Of a DNA stretch of 64,000 nt, positions 1 through 9,414 are shown piece by piece (the stretch's first letter is position 1; every line of letters starts with the position of its first letter). The notes beneath the pieces are model-generated. The model ran no database searches. It saw only the letters and a list, made by a program, of their open reading frames with translations, and was not told the origin of the DNA. The stretch is taken from NCBI RefSeq assembly GCF_003460605.1, contig NZ_QTVN01000006.1, forward strand, positions 178,951 through 242,950. The letters are read 5' to 3'. This DNA comes from Ruminococcus sp. AF31-8BH (lineage in GTDB: Bacteria; Bacillota; Clostridia; Lachnospirales; Lachnospiraceae). Made by a program: the position numbers and the translations under genes.

Positions 1-54
1 AATCGGGATATTCTGTTTTCGTACTTCTACGCCATAGCTGGATACTGTCTGCAT
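1..54 (-). CDS. tnpB: TnpB/OrfB-like protein of an IS200/IS605 element, first 18 codons only
   Basis: Only the N-terminus is inside the window: MQTVSSYGVEVRKQNIPI. A strong ribosome-binding site (GGAGG followed by AAAAGAG) precedes the ATG. The start resembles the N-terminus of clostridial TnpB (RNA-guided nuclease/OrfB) proteins as I remember them, and it lies directly downstream of a tnpA remnant on the same strand, which is the usual IS605 order. The catalytic RuvC and zinc-finger parts would lie outside the window, so activity cannot be judged. Confidence 0.55.
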   Translation of the reverse strand, partial: MQTVSSYGVEVRKQNIPI

Positions 55-352
55 CTCTTTTCCTCCAACAAATCATTTCTTCTGTCAGGCTTTTTTCTTT
101 TTCCTTTTGTCCTTCGATGTAAACAAGCAGATGGATATGGTCCGGTATCGCCTCCATTGCCAGGATCTGAAATTTATATTCTTCTGCAAGACCCTGTAAC
201 AATTCTTTACATTCTGTATCGATTCCATTTTTTAAAACCTTTTTTCTGTATTTTGTACACCAGACAAGATGATACTGCAAAGAACAGCTATATCCCCTAC
301 CATATGAAAGTTTGTTTTTATCTATATCAAATATATCTTTTCCATATAAACA
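1..352 (-). pseudogene. tnpA: IS200/IS605 tnpA (Y1 HUH transposase) with internal deletion
   Basis: Read on the minus strand, this frame gives the typical Y1-transposase N-terminus (DKNKLSYGRGYSCSLQYHLV, then WCTKYRKKVL) and the HUH motif in IPDHIHLLV. It then jumps directly to YIEGQKEK, which matches the C-terminal catalytic YxxxQ helix of the family. About 50 residues normally lie between these two motifs, so the middle of the gene appears to be deleted in frame. No ATG is visible at the usual start, and the frame runs without a stop into the tnpB start. I read this as a non-functional remnant. The HUH and YxxxQ assignments rest on family knowledge; the deletion is inferred from the short spacing. 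Confidence 0.7.
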
Positions 353-408
353 TTATATCATATGTATCTGTTTGTGTAAACGTTTGTTCTGTTTTTTGTA
401 AAAAAATT

Positions 409-453
409 TGCGCGTCTAACTCATCACTGGAAGTAACGAGAATGCGACGCGCA
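409..453. repeat. Inverted repeat at the presumed end of the IS200/IS605 remnant
   Basis: TGCGCGTC at 409-416 and its exact reverse complement GACGCGCA at 446-453 flank a 29-nt loop. IS200/IS605 elements have subterminal hairpins at their ends, and this one lies between the tnpA remnant and the truncated neighbouring gene, so it is a plausible end hairpin. The true element boundary cannot be fixed from one copy. Confidence 0.45.
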
Positions 454-454
454 G

Positions 455-1756
455 TTATTCAAGAAATCCAGAAACGATTTTCTTTATGGAAGAGCTATCG
501 TTTTTCACAACTCCATTGAACCATTCATTGATTTGAGAAACGAAAACCTCTCGAACTTCTTTATTAGGGATGACTAGACTGTACATACCGTTTTCGTTCT
601 TTCCAAGCCGTGTAAGATAACCAGTTGTAAAAAGAACGCTCCATACATTATCAATGTTGTTATCAATTTCATCATAAGTCAAATCCAGCCGAATTTTCTT
701 TTCAACCGCATTCCCAGCGATCAACTGCTCGATTTCATCTTTGGTGGTTGTATCTGCCTTGTCAACAAAGCGTTTAACCAAGTCATTTCCGCTACTGTTA
801 ATCCAGTAGGATTTTGGGTGTGCGTCCGGGTCCGTCAGCCGATCTAAAACATAGTTTATTACATCCCATGGGCAGTAAATGTCCACATTCCCAAAATGAT
901 AACCGTCATACCACTCTTTAACTTCTGAAGAATGTTCTTGCATATTGTAGTCAGCCAAGAGGTTCGCTACTTCTTCTTTTGTGAAACCGAATTCTTCCTC
1001 ATACTGAACATCATCAGCAGCATAAACCTTGAAATTATTCAAACCCGTAAAGATGCTCTCCTTGGAAACCCGAAGGCATCCTGTCAACACAGCAAACTGC
1101 AGATAATCATTTGTCTTTAATGCCTCACCAAACACGCCTCGGATTAGTGATACCATCTCTCTATAATAGCCGTGCTGAAATGCTTTGTCGAGCGGCACAT
1201 CATACTCGTCAATCAGAACAATTACTTTCTGATTATAATGTTTATATAATAGCTCTGATATTTTCTTTAGCGAAAATTTAAGCTTTACTGCAAGTACAGT
1301 TTCTCGTCCCTCTTGAAGCGAAATCAAATCACGATACAGTTTCTTTTCGTCGTCATCCAATCTGTCACTATTCAGCAAATACTTGAAACGCCTAGCTTCA
1401 CTGGCAATCAGCTCACACAATGAGTACTGTGCCTCCTCAAATGTGAGCCCGTCCACGCTTTTTAGGGACAAGCACACAACCGGTTACTTTCCCATATATT
1501 CCCTGCAAAGTTCTTTATTCTGTGAGATATAAAGACCATCAAACAATGTTGCATCTGTTCCAATTTCAAAAAAGCTCTTAAGCATACTCATGTTTAAGGT
1601 TTTTCCGAATCGGCGAGGTCTTGTAAACAGGTTCACTTTACTCCAATTCTCAAGAAGCCGCTCTATCAGTTTCGTTTTGTCCACATAATAGCAGCCCAAC
1701 TTTCGAATTTCTTGAAAACTTTCAAACCCAACTGGCAGCTTTTTCAATCCAAGCAC
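455..1756 (-). pseudogene. AAA-ATPase-like / DUF1703 (PD-(D/E)XK_9) family protein, broken by a nonsense codon and C-terminally truncated
   Basis: The N-terminal part (LKKLPVGFESF, CYYVDKTKLI, NLFTRPRRFGKTLNMSML, FFEIG) is the AAA-ATPase-like domain with a Walker-A-type RRFGKTLN loop. IVLIDEYDVPLDKAF further on is the Walker B/sensor region. An in-frame TAA at 1484-1486 interrupts the gene after EYMGK; the same frame resumes at once with PVVCLSLKSVDGL, so one substitution (probably a Tyr codon) explains the break. The protein then ends at SGFLE, immediately before the presumed IS end, at about 430 residues. Relatives usually exceed 500 and carry a C-terminal DUF1703 nuclease-like domain, which is missing here. 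These genes are common, often decayed, in Lachnospiraceae and Bacteroides; their biological role is not established. Confidence 0.8.
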
Positions 1757-2152
1757 ACTTTACACGCTCCTTTCCGAAGCTGTACTCCTGGAGTAATGTG
1801 CAAAAAGAACAAATTCTTCACAGCCTACCCCAATGTATTTTGATTTTACCATTTAGCAGGTCAAATAACAAGTCAATAAGTCAGCGTACCGCCACTATTT
1901 TTCGCCCCATCGCAAGCTCCGGCCTCACGCACCAGTTTCCTTCTAAATTATCTATTTTTCCGTTCTTTATAAAGAGAAGTGAGCCATGAAATCATAAGCG
2001 AACCACTGGCAGTAATAAAAAATGTTTTGAAGTTGTGGTAATCACTTTCTGCAACAACAAAATGCAGGTTTTTCCTTATTTTTTCAGTATTTTCAGGGCA
2101 TTCGCAATCCGTATGATTCACTTGAGTTGCACTTTATTATGGAAGTTCACAT
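1757..2152. other. Intergenic stretch with no recognisable gene
   Basis: About 400 bases between the decayed ATPase gene and the phosphomutase. I see no convincing ORF, tRNA, terminator or repeat. The AAA gene must be transcribed from here, but I could not fix a convincing promoter. Confidence 0.5.
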
Positions 2153-3844
2153 TTATCGCAAAACCCGTTCCACATCCCCCACCACTTTCCTCTCAACCTC
2201 CTGTGCCTCTGCCTTTGTCTTAGCAGATACAGAAATATAAACCTTCAGCTTTGGTTCTGTTCCAGAGGGACGGATAACGGCGGAGCAGTTGTCTTCCAGT
2301 AAGTATTTCAGCACATCGGACTTTGGAAGTCCATCCAGGCCCTGGTTGTAATCCAGGACTTTTAGGATTTTCTTTCCTCCAAGGCTGGCAAGTGTCTTTC
2401 CCGGGCCAGCTTCTTCGTGAAAACGCCTCATAATGTTTTTCATTTTCTCGAAACCTGCAGGACCGTCGAATTCATAGGAGTGAAGGGTATTCAGGCAATA
2501 GCCATACCGGGAAAACAGCTCCTGAAGCTTCTCCCAGATACTGCTTCCATGGGCTGCATAGTAACTGAACATTTCGCAGATCAGGAATGCTCCTGCTACC
2601 GCATCCTTATCCCGCACATAGCTTCCTGAAAGGTATCCATAAGATTCTTCAAAACCAAAGACAAAGGAATCCGTCTTTTTGGCCTGTTCCAGGAAGCCGA
2701 TCTGTTCCCCTATATATTTAAATCCGGTTAGAACATTAACGGTACGTACTCCATAATCGGCTGCGATTCTTTCTGCCAGATCCATGGTTACGATGGTTTT
2801 GACCATAACCGGGTTGTTCGGCATCTTATGGTGTTTTGCCCGCTGGGAACAGATATAGTCCAGAAGCAGCAGGCCTGTTTCATTTCCGCTTAACAAAACA
2901 TATTCTCCACGGTCATCCTTAACTGCAATGCCAACACGGTCACAATCCGGATCCGTGGCAAGAAGCAGATCCGCATTACACCTTCTGGCGTATTCCAGTC
3001 CCAGTGCCATTGCTTCCCTGATCTCCGGGTTTGGATAGGGGCAGGTTGGGAACGCTCCGTCTGGCAGCCGTTGTTCTTCCACTAAGGTAATGTTGGTATA
3101 CCCCATTTCTTTCAGTGTTCTTGTCACAGGGATAAGACCGGTTCCATTCAAAGGGCTATACACGATTGAAGCATCCCGGTTCACTTTTTCTCCGAATAAA
3201 ACGGACTGATTTTTTACATTTTCAATAAATGCAGTCAGCACATCCTCTGAAATATATGTAATCTTTCCCTCTGAAACTGCCGCGTCAAAATCCAGCCTTT
3301 TCACATCTATAAAAATATCCAGCTTTTCAATCTCACCTAAAATTTCTGCCGCTGCTTTTGTGGTAATCTGACAGCCATCTTCCCCATAGACCTTATATCC
3401 GTTATATTTGGAGGGGTTATGGGAAGCTGTGATCATAATGCCTGCGGAAGCACTCAGATATCTGACTGCAAAGGACACAGTGGGAACCGGATTCAAATGC
3501 GGCCACAAATGGGTCAGCACACCGTTAGCTGCAAATACAGAAGCCGCAGTTCTGGCAAATACATCGGATTTGATCCGGCTGTCAAAGCCGATCACCACAG
3601 ACGGTCTGGAAAATTTTTTCACCAGATAATCTGCCAGTCCCTGGGATGCTTTTGCAACTGTGTAAACATTCATCCTATTTGTCCCGGCACCGATCGTTCC
3701 CCGAAGTCCTCCGGTTCCAAATGCCAGATTTTTATAAAACGCATCTTCTATCTCTTCCTGGCTCATCTTTCTTAATAGAGAATGCAGATCATCCTCAACT
3801 GCATTTTCAAGCCAGCATTGATACTCATCCTTATACAACAACAT
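2153..3844 (-). CDS. Phospho-sugar mutase (phosphoglucomutase/phosphomannomutase)
   Basis: This 563-residue member of the alpha-D-phosphohexomutase superfamily interconverts hexose 6- and 1-phosphates. All four hallmark loops are visible: the phosphoserine loop TASHNP (Ser about 141), the metal-binding loop DPDCDR (about 298-303), the sugar-binding loop GFEESYGY, and the phosphate-binding RPSGTEPKLKVY near the C-terminus. Length fits the long PgcA-like bacterial type. It is the last gene of the gmd-fcl-manC-manA operon, 45 bases after manA, so here it most likely makes mannose-1-phosphate for ManC; glucose-1-phosphate activity is equally possible from sequence. An AAGGGA ribosome-binding site precedes the ATG. 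Confidence 0.88.
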   Translation of the reverse strand: MLLYKDEYQCWLENAVEDDLHSLLRKMSQEEIEDAFYKNLAFGTGGLRGTIGAGTNRMNVYTVAKASQGLADYLVKKFSRPSVVIGFDSRIKSDVFARTAASVFAANGVLTHLWPHLNPVPTVSFAVRYLSASAGIMITASHNPSKYNGYKVYGEDGCQITTKAAAEILGEIEKLDIFIDVKRLDFDAAVSEGKITYISEDVLTAFIENVKNQSVLFGEKVNRDASIVYSPLNGTGLIPVTRTLKEMGYTNITLVEEQRLPDGAFPTCPYPNPEIREAMALGLEYARRCNADLLLATDPDCDRVGIAVKDDRGEYVLLSGNETGLLLLDYICSQRAKHHKMPNNPVMVKTIVTMDLAERIAADYGVRTVNVLTGFKYIGEQIGFLEQAKKTDSFVFGFEESYGYLSGSYVRDKDAVAGAFLICEMFSYYAAHGSSIWEKLQELFSRYGYCLNTLHSYEFDGPAGFEKMKNIMRRFHEEAGPGKTLASLGGKKILKVLDYNQGLDGLPKSDVLKYLLEDNCSAVIRPSGTEPKLKVYISVSAKTKAEAQEVERKVVGDVERVLR

Positions 3845-3889
3845 ATCATTCCAATCCCTTCAGCTTATTATTGATGTATAACATTATTC

Positions 3890-4891
3890 TCAGCATACCA
3901 CCTTCAGCATTTTCCCTTTTCCATGTATCCGGATCCCGTCCATTCCAGCCGGGACAAAAATGCAGTCACCTTTAAAAAACTGCAGCTCCCCTGCTCCGTC
4001 CTTCAGCATAATCCCGCATCCGTCTATGCACAGCAGTACCTGGAAAGAAGTGCTGTCTGTATGATATTCCAGAAGCTGGCGGCACTGTTCCGTATTAAAC
4101 AGCATACGCTCCACCTGAAAATAACGGCAGCGGCACAGCAGCTCTGTTGCACACCCTCTGTGGTAATTTAACACCCGCTGGGGCTGTCCTGGAGGTGTGC
4201 TCTTGTCTAATTTTACAACTTCCAGGGCTCTCTCTATATGCAGGGGTCTCTTTTTCCCGTATTTATCCTGACGGTCATAATCATACATTCTGTATGTCAG
4301 ATTGGAATTTTCCTGGATTTCTGCCATCAGACAGCCAGCACCAATGGCATGTACCGTTCCGGCTTCTATATAAAAAGTATCATTTTTATGTACCGGGATC
4401 TTCTGGAGATACTCCCCGATGGTGCCATCCTCTATGCTTTTCTTCAGCTGCTCCCTTTCCATATCCTGGGAAAATCCATATACTAAAGAAGAATCCTTCG
4501 CCGCATCCAGCACATACCACATTTCTGTTTTTCCCCTGGAGCCATTTTCATGGGTTCTGGCATATTCATCATCAGGGTGTACCTGCACGGACAGATCTTT
4601 CTTTGCATCGATAAATTTGATCAGGACCGGCAGTTCCCCCGCAGCCAGCTGTTCCTTTGTATAATTGCAAAGGGGATGGGTCCCCAGATATTCCGGGTGC
4701 TCTTTGAGAACTTCCTTCAGGGGCATCCCGGCAAAAGCGCCGGACTCCACCAGGCTTGGCCCATCCGGATGGGTAGAGCACTCCCAGGTCTCTGCCAGGG
4801 GATTGAGCACACTTTCTTTTCCAAAGTCAGCCCGCAGGCGCTGTCCTCCCCACAGGTAATCCTTTCCCGCCGGTTTTAAAAGAAAAGGCAT
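3890..4891 (-). CDS. manA: Mannose-6-phosphate isomerase, class I
   Basis: Interconverts fructose-6-phosphate and mannose-6-phosphate, the entry step to GDP-mannose. The 333-residue product starts MPFLLKPAGKDYLWGG and carries type I zinc-site motifs: QVHPDDEYA, KTEMWYVLD and GTVHAIGAG. I chose the start at 4891 because homology begins there; an AGGAGG lies only two bases before the ATG, unusually close. A start further upstream (4972) would overlap the end of manC by about 50 bases and add residues with no family resemblance. It sits between manC and the phosphomutase and is presumably translated from the same mRNA. Confidence 0.88.
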   Translation of the reverse strand: MPFLLKPAGKDYLWGGQRLRADFGKESVLNPLAETWECSTHPDGPSLVESGAFAGMPLKEVLKEHPEYLGTHPLCNYTKEQLAAGELPVLIKFIDAKKDLSVQVHPDDEYARTHENGSRGKTEMWYVLDAAKDSSLVYGFSQDMEREQLKKSIEDGTIGEYLQKIPVHKNDTFYIEAGTVHAIGAGCLMAEIQENSNLTYRMYDYDRQDKYGKKRPLHIERALEVVKLDKSTPPGQPQRVLNYHRGCATELLCRCRYFQVERMLFNTEQCRQLLEYHTDSTSFQVLLCIDGCGIMLKDGAGELQFFKGDCIFVPAGMDGIRIHGKGKMLKVVC

Positions 4892-4919
4892 TTCCTCCTG
4901 AAATGCCCTGTTTTTTGTA

Positions 4920-6236
4920 TTATAATTCAAGCTCGTATTTCTGTTTATCATATACACTGATCTCCCTGCCAAGCTGCACCTCTATCACCTGAAGCTTTGT
5001 ATCCGCAATGATCGTATGGCGGCATCCCGCTGCCATGGTCACAACGTCTCCCGGTTTTACCTTCTGCTCCATTCCATCCACAATGGTCCTTCCCTCACCG
5101 GAAAGCACGGACCAGATCTCATCCCGGTTGGAATGGCTGTGATAATTCATGCCATGTCCCGGATTCAAGGTAACCTTTATGGTCATCCCCTCCTCATCCA
5201 CATCCAGCACGCGAAAGCTTCCCCAGGATTTTTCCGCAAACATGATCTGCTTATCAATATCGTCCACATAAGGCTTTATATAGCTGGACTGCTCCTTATC
5301 AGACACCAGGATCCCATCCGGTCCTGCAGACACCACCACATTTTTTAAGCCCATGCAAAGAACCGGAACCTTCAGTTCATTCACAACATTTACATTTTCA
5401 CAGGTATCGCTCAGGATCGCTTCTCCAACGGTGGGATCATCCATGGCCTCCGTAAGCGTGTTCCATGTACCAAGATCCTTCCACTCCCCGTGATACCGGA
5501 GCACTTCGATCTGCTTTTCATGCTCAACCACCGCATAGTCGAAGCTGATCTTTTCCAGAGTCTCATATTTCTCATAAAGGTCTTCATAGTCTGTAAAAGA
5601 AATCAGCTCATGTGCGCGCGCCAGCACATATCCAAGGCGGAAAGCGAACACGCCGCCATTCCACAACGCACCCTGTAAAATATATTCCTGTGCTGTTTTC
5701 TTATCCGGTTTTTCCTTGAAAACATCCACCTGGCTTATTTCTTCCTGGGTTTTCGGAATGATATATCCGTATTTCTCGCTGGGATAGGAAGGCTCAATCC
5801 CCATCAGCACCAGGTTTGCCTGACTGCTCCCTGCCAGGTCTCCCAGCTTTTTCAGGCTCTGGAAATAGGAATCCTCCACATAAGGATCGACCGGACACAC
5901 AACCACAGCTTCGGATTCCGGGATCTTTTTCACATCATGAAGGTAAGATGCTGCCAGGGCAATCGCGGGAAACGTATCTCTCCTGCACGGTTCTACCGAA
6001 ATCCCCACATTTTCCCCCAGCTGGTTATGGATCGCAGAGACCTGGGATTTGGAGGTTGCAATGGTTACGGCAGCTTCCGGGTCTGCTTTTTTGATCTGAC
6101 TGAAAACACGCTGCACCATAGAATGGTACTCTCCGTTTTCATCCTGGAAGATCCGGATAAACTGCTTGGACCTCACATCATTGGAAAGGGGCCACAATCT
6201 TTTCCCGGAACCACCTGATAATAAAACTATATTCAT
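4920..6236 (-). CDS. manC: Mannose-1-phosphate guanylyltransferase with C-terminal cupin domain
   Basis: Makes GDP-mannose from mannose-1-phosphate and GTP. The N-terminal nucleotidyltransferase domain opens with LLSGGSGKRLWPLSN and KQFIRIF, the pyrophosphorylase signature. FKEKPDKKTAQEYI and LWNGGVFAFR are further conserved blocks. Residues from about 330 form a cupin (MNYHSHSNRDEIWSVLSGEG, then PGDVVTMAAGCRHTI) like the type II phosphomannose isomerase domain of AlgA/ManC proteins. At 438 residues it is slightly short for that class. Since a separate manA follows, the cupin need not be the working isomerase. The ribosome-binding site AAGGGGAG lies upstream, 14 bases after fcl. Confidence 0.9.
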   Translation of the reverse strand: MNIVLLSGGSGKRLWPLSNDVRSKQFIRIFQDENGEYHSMVQRVFSQIKKADPEAAVTIATSKSQVSAIHNQLGENVGISVEPCRRDTFPAIALAASYLHDVKKIPESEAVVVCPVDPYVEDSYFQSLKKLGDLAGSSQANLVLMGIEPSYPSEKYGYIIPKTQEEISQVDVFKEKPDKKTAQEYILQGALWNGGVFAFRLGYVLARAHELISFTDYEDLYEKYETLEKISFDYAVVEHEKQIEVLRYHGEWKDLGTWNTLTEAMDDPTVGEAILSDTCENVNVVNELKVPVLCMGLKNVVVSAGPDGILVSDKEQSSYIKPYVDDIDKQIMFAEKSWGSFRVLDVDEEGMTIKVTLNPGHGMNYHSHSNRDEIWSVLSGEGRTIVDGMEQKVKPGDVVTMAAGCRHTIIADTKLQVIEVQLGREISVYDKQKYELEL

Positions 6237-6250
6237 GCCAAACTCTCCCC

Positions 6251-7195
6251 TTATCTTTCTGCCCGCATAGGATTATGGAGGAAATCCTCATAGGCAAGAC
6301 GGGTGCCATCCTCCAGTTCTGTCTGGTAGGTCCAGCCAAGCGCGGCACTTTTGGAAACGTCCAGAAGCTTTCTGGGTGTTCCATTAGGCTTGGTGGTATC
6401 CCAGCGGATCTCCCCGTTATAGCCGGTCACCTTGGCAACCAGCTCTGTAAGCTCCCTGATTGTAAGCTCTTTTCCGGTTCCTGCATTTACCGTCTCATTT
6501 CCGCTGTAATGGTTCATCAGAAAAACGCACAGGTTTGCCAGGTCATCCACATAAAGGAACTCCCGCAGCGGACTGCCATCACCCCAGCAGGTCACATAGG
6601 GAAGCCCCTGTTCCTTTGCCTCGTGAAAACGGCGGATCAGTGCCGGAAGGACATGGCTGTGTGTGGGATGGTAATTGTCATTCGGTCCGTAAAGGTTGGT
6701 GGGCATGACTGAAATATAGTCTGTGCCATACTGGCGGTTCAGGAACTCGCAGTACTTAAGGCCGGAGATCTTGGCAAGGGCATAGGCTTCATTTGTCTTT
6801 TCCAGCTCTGATGTGAGCAGGCAGCTCTCCTTCATAGGCTGCGGTGCCATTCTCGGGTAAATGCAGGAAGATCCAAGAAATTCCAGCTTCCTGCAGCCGT
6901 TTTTCCATGCAGAATGGATCACGTTCATCTCCAGGATCATATTGTCATACATAAAATCTGCCAGGGAAGTCTGATTTGCCACAATACCGCCAACCTTTGC
7001 AGCTGCCAGGAAAACATACTCCGGCTTTTCCTGGGCAAAAAATCCCTCCACTGCATCCTGACGGCAAAGATCCAGCTCTGCATGTGTCCGGGTTATGATA
7101 TTGGTATAGCCCTGCTTTTTTAGTTCCCTTACAATCGCAGATCCAACCATTCCCCGGTGTCCTGCCACATATATTTTTGCATTTTTTTCCATCAT
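6251..7195 (-). CDS. fcl: GDP-L-fucose synthase
   Basis: A bifunctional epimerase/reductase that converts GDP-4-keto-6-deoxy-mannose to GDP-L-fucose with NADPH. The 314-residue short-chain dehydrogenase fold starts with the Rossmann glycine motif [12 protein letters not shown]. It shows the family signatures [10 protein letters not shown] and the catalytic Tyr-xxx-Lys in [11 protein letters not shown], plus [19 protein letters not shown]. It directly follows gmd (39-base gap), as in most GDP-fucose operons. A GGAAAG ribosome-binding site precedes two adjacent ATG codons, so the start could be one codon later. Confidence 0.93.
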   Translation of the reverse strand: MMEKNAKIYVAGHRGMVGSAIVRELKKQGYTNIITRTHAELDLCRQDAVEGFFAQEKPEYVFLAAAKVGGIVANQTSLADFMYDNMILEMNVIHSAWKNGCRKLEFLGSSCIYPRMAPQPMKESCLLTSELEKTNEAYALAKISGLKYCEFLNRQYGTDYISVMPTNLYGPNDNYHPTHSHVLPALIRRFHEAKEQGLPYVTCWGDGSPLREFLYVDDLANLCVFLMNHYSGNETVNAGTGKELTIRELTELVAKVTGYNGEIRWDTTKPNGTPRKLLDVSKSAALGWTYQTELEDGTRLAYEDFLHNPMRAER

Positions 7196-7234
7196 GATTT
7201 TCTTTCCAGCTTTCTGACTTTCATTGATTACCTT

Positions 7235-8290
7235 TTATTTGTTCTGTGCGCATTTCACTCTGGCTTCCTGCTTTGCCAGCTCACGGTCATGCTCTGCCAT
7301 GATTTTTACAAGCTCCTCATAGCTTGTTTTCTGGGGATTCCAGCCAAGCACTGTCCGTGCCTTTGTGGGGTCGCCCCAGAGGTTATCTACGTCTGTTGGG
7401 CGGAACCACTGGGGATTTACGCATACCAGCATTTTTCCGGTTTGTGCATCATAGCCCTTTTCTTCCAGGCCGGCACCCTCCCAGCGGATCCGGATCCCAT
7501 TTGCCAGAAATGCCTTCTCTGTAAAATCGCGGACCGTATGCTGCTCCCCGGTTGCAATGACAAAATCGTCCGGCTTCTCCTGCTGCAGGATCAGCCACAT
7601 GCATTCCACATAGTCCTTTGCATATCCCCAGTCACGTAAGGAATCCATATTTCCAAGCTCCAGATGGTCCTGAAGCCCTTCTGCGATTCTTCCTGCTGCC
7701 AGGGTGATCTTTCTGGTAACAAAGTTTTCGCCTCTGCGCTCAGACTCATGATTAAAAAGAATGCCGTTCACAGCAAACATTCCATATGCTTCCCTGTATT
7801 CCTTTGTGATCCAGAAGCCATACTGCTTGGCAACTGCATAAGGGCTGTAAGGATGGAAAGGTGTGGTCTCTCTTTGCGGAACCTCCTCCACTTTTCCATA
7901 CAGCTCGGAGGTAGACGCCTGATAAATCCTGGTTTTCTTTTCCAGCCCTAAGATCCTCACGGCTTCCAGAATACGGAGCACGCCAAGCGCATCCACATCC
8001 CCGGAATATTCCGGGACATCAAAGGATACCTGCACATGGGACTGTGCTGCCAGATTATAGATCTCATCCGGCTGGATAATATTGATGATCCGGATCAGGG
8101 AAGAGGAATCCGATAAATCCCCATCATGCAAAGTTACCTTATGTTCTGCAAGAAGATGATCAATCCTGCCAGTGTTTGAAATGGAAGCTCTTCTCACGAT
8201 CCCATGAACCTCATAGCCCTTATCAATCAGCAATTCCGCCAGGAAAGACCCGTCCTGTCCGGTGATACCTGTAATCAATGCTTTCTTCAT
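7235..8290 (-). CDS. gmd: GDP-mannose 4,6-dehydratase
   Basis: Dehydrates GDP-D-mannose to GDP-4-keto-6-deoxy-D-mannose, the first committed step to GDP-L-fucose or GDP-rhamnose. The 351-residue product begins [20 protein letters not shown] (NADP-binding GxxGxxG) and contains [24 protein letters not shown] (catalytic Tyr-xxx-Lys) and [17 protein letters not shown], all diagnostic. I placed the start at 8290 because GGAGGAG lies five bases upstream; the alternative TTG four codons earlier would be inside that site. First gene of the five-gene GDP-fucose operon, transcribed divergently from the AraC regulator. Confidence 0.94.
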   Translation of the reverse strand: MKKALITGITGQDGSFLAELLIDKGYEVHGIVRRASISNTGRIDHLLAEHKVTLHDGDLSDSSSLIRIINIIQPDEIYNLAAQSHVQVSFDVPEYSGDVDALGVLRILEAVRILGLEKKTRIYQASTSELYGKVEEVPQRETTPFHPYSPYAVAKQYGFWITKEYREAYGMFAVNGILFNHESERRGENFVTRKITLAAGRIAEGLQDHLELGNMDSLRDWGYAKDYVECMWLILQQEKPDDFVIATGEQHTVRDFTEKAFLANGIRIRWEGAGLEEKGYDAQTGKMLVCVNPQWFRPTDVDNLWGDPTKARTVLGWNPQKTSYEELVKIMAEHDRELAKQEARVKCAQNK

Positions 8291-8382
8291 AATCTCCTCC
8301 AAACGTTCTTTTATTTATTAACTTTCCATATCATACTGGAAAAATCAGAGAGATTTAAGTGTATATCTTGCCATGTTGTAGC

Positions 8383-8388
8383 ATTATA
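8383..8388 (-). promoter_or_regulatory. Possible -10 element for the gmd operon
   Basis: TATAAT on the minus strand, about 95 bases before gmd. The matching -35 (CATCAC at 8406-8411, 17-base spacer) is weak, so activation by a regulator would make sense. It overlaps the divergent regulator promoter. Confidence 0.4.
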
Positions 8389-8417
8389 TTGACTTTTCTG
8401 GTTTGGTGATGTACAGT
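8389..8417 (+). promoter_or_regulatory. Sigma-A-type promoter for the AraC-family regulator
   Basis: TTGACT (8389-8394) and TACAGT (8412-8417) are separated by 17 bases, 60 bases before the regulator's ATG. It lies back to back with the gmd -10 element, so one bound protein could affect both. Confidence 0.55.
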
Positions 8418-8477
8418 TAAACTAATACTAAGAACGTGTGTTAAGATAGCTGTCAGCGAAGAAAGGAATTCAAGACT

Positions 8478-9347
8478 ATGGATAATTCACTATTTCACGG
8501 AGATCTGGTAACTTCACAGCGTGTGATCTATACCCCCTCCAAATTTGCAAAGTCCCAGCTGATTCATCTCCAGGAGATCGGCGAGCTTCAGGCCAGGAAG
8601 CCCCACACCAGCCAGCGTGAAAACCTTGCTTCCTTTCTCTTCTTCCTGGTAACCTCCGGTTCCGGAAAGCTGGTATACCAAAAAACTGTGTATAACCTGC
8701 ATGCCGGGGACTGTGTTTTCATAGACTGCCATAAATCCTATTCCCACCTTACTTCGGAAGATGATCTCTGGTCACTGAAATGGATCCACTTCTACGGTCC
8801 CAACATGACCGCGATCTATGAAAAATATGCTTCCCGTGGCGGACGCCCCTGCTTCCACACCGCTGACCAGCAGGCGTACACCCAGATTTACCATACCATT
8901 TTTGATCTTACTGATTCCAATTCCACCAGCCGGGATATGAAAATATACGAAAAACTGGTAAGCCTGCTGTCCCTTCTCATGGAAGAGTCACACAGTCTTA
9001 CCAGTCATAGTTCAGACAAAAGCCGTAAGCGCAACCTGCAGTCTGTCAAGGAATACATCGACACCCACTATGCAGAAAAAATCACCTTAGATCAGCTCTC
9101 ATCCCAATATTTTATTAACAAATTTTATTTAACCCGCAGCTTCAAGGACCAGTTCGGCACCCCGGTCAACAGCTACCTGATCCAGGTCCGCGTCACCCAC
9201 GCCAAACAGCTCCTCCGCTTCACCGACCTCCCCATAGAAAAAATTGGGCAGGAATGCGGGATGAGTGATGCTAATTACTTCTCGCGGGTGTTTAAGAAGA
9301 CGGAAGGGGTGGCACCGGGGGAGTATCGGAAGGCGTGGAGGATGTAG
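8478..9347 (+). CDS. AraC-family transcriptional regulator
   Basis: A 289-residue regulator with an N-terminal cupin-like ligand-sensing domain (LVTSGSGKLVYQ, YNLHAGDCVFIDCHKSY) and a C-terminal double helix-turn-helix (residues about 190-289: LDQLSSQYFINKFYLTRSFK, then IGQECGMSDANYFSRVFKK and GVAPGEYRK). This layout is typical of sugar-responsive AraC activators. It is divergent from the GDP-fucose operon across a 187-base gap with overlapping promoters, so control of that operon is the obvious guess, but no operator repeat is proven. The ligand is unknown. Ribosome-binding site AAAGGAA. Confidence 0.9.
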   Translation: MDNSLFHGDLVTSQRVIYTPSKFAKSQLIHLQEIGELQARKPHTSQRENLASFLFFLVTSGSGKLVYQKTVYNLHAGDCVFIDCHKSYSHLTSEDDLWSLKWIHFYGPNMTAIYEKYASRGGRPCFHTADQQAYTQIYHTIFDLTDSNSTSRDMKIYEKLVSLLSLLMEESHSLTSHSSDKSRKRNLQSVKEYIDTHYAEKITLDQLSSQYFINKFYLTRSFKDQFGTPVNSYLIQVRVTHAKQLLRFTDLPIEKIGQECGMSDANYFSRVFKKTEGVAPGEYRKAWRM

Positions 9348-9414
9348 GGGAAAAAATTTATATATTAATTATTTTGATTGTGCTCCACATTATTCCAGCT
9401 GTAAACTATCCATT

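Noticed and set aside
409-453. attC or integron-type site
   Set aside because: No integrase, no R/L box pattern; position next to tnpA makes an IS end hairpin more likely.
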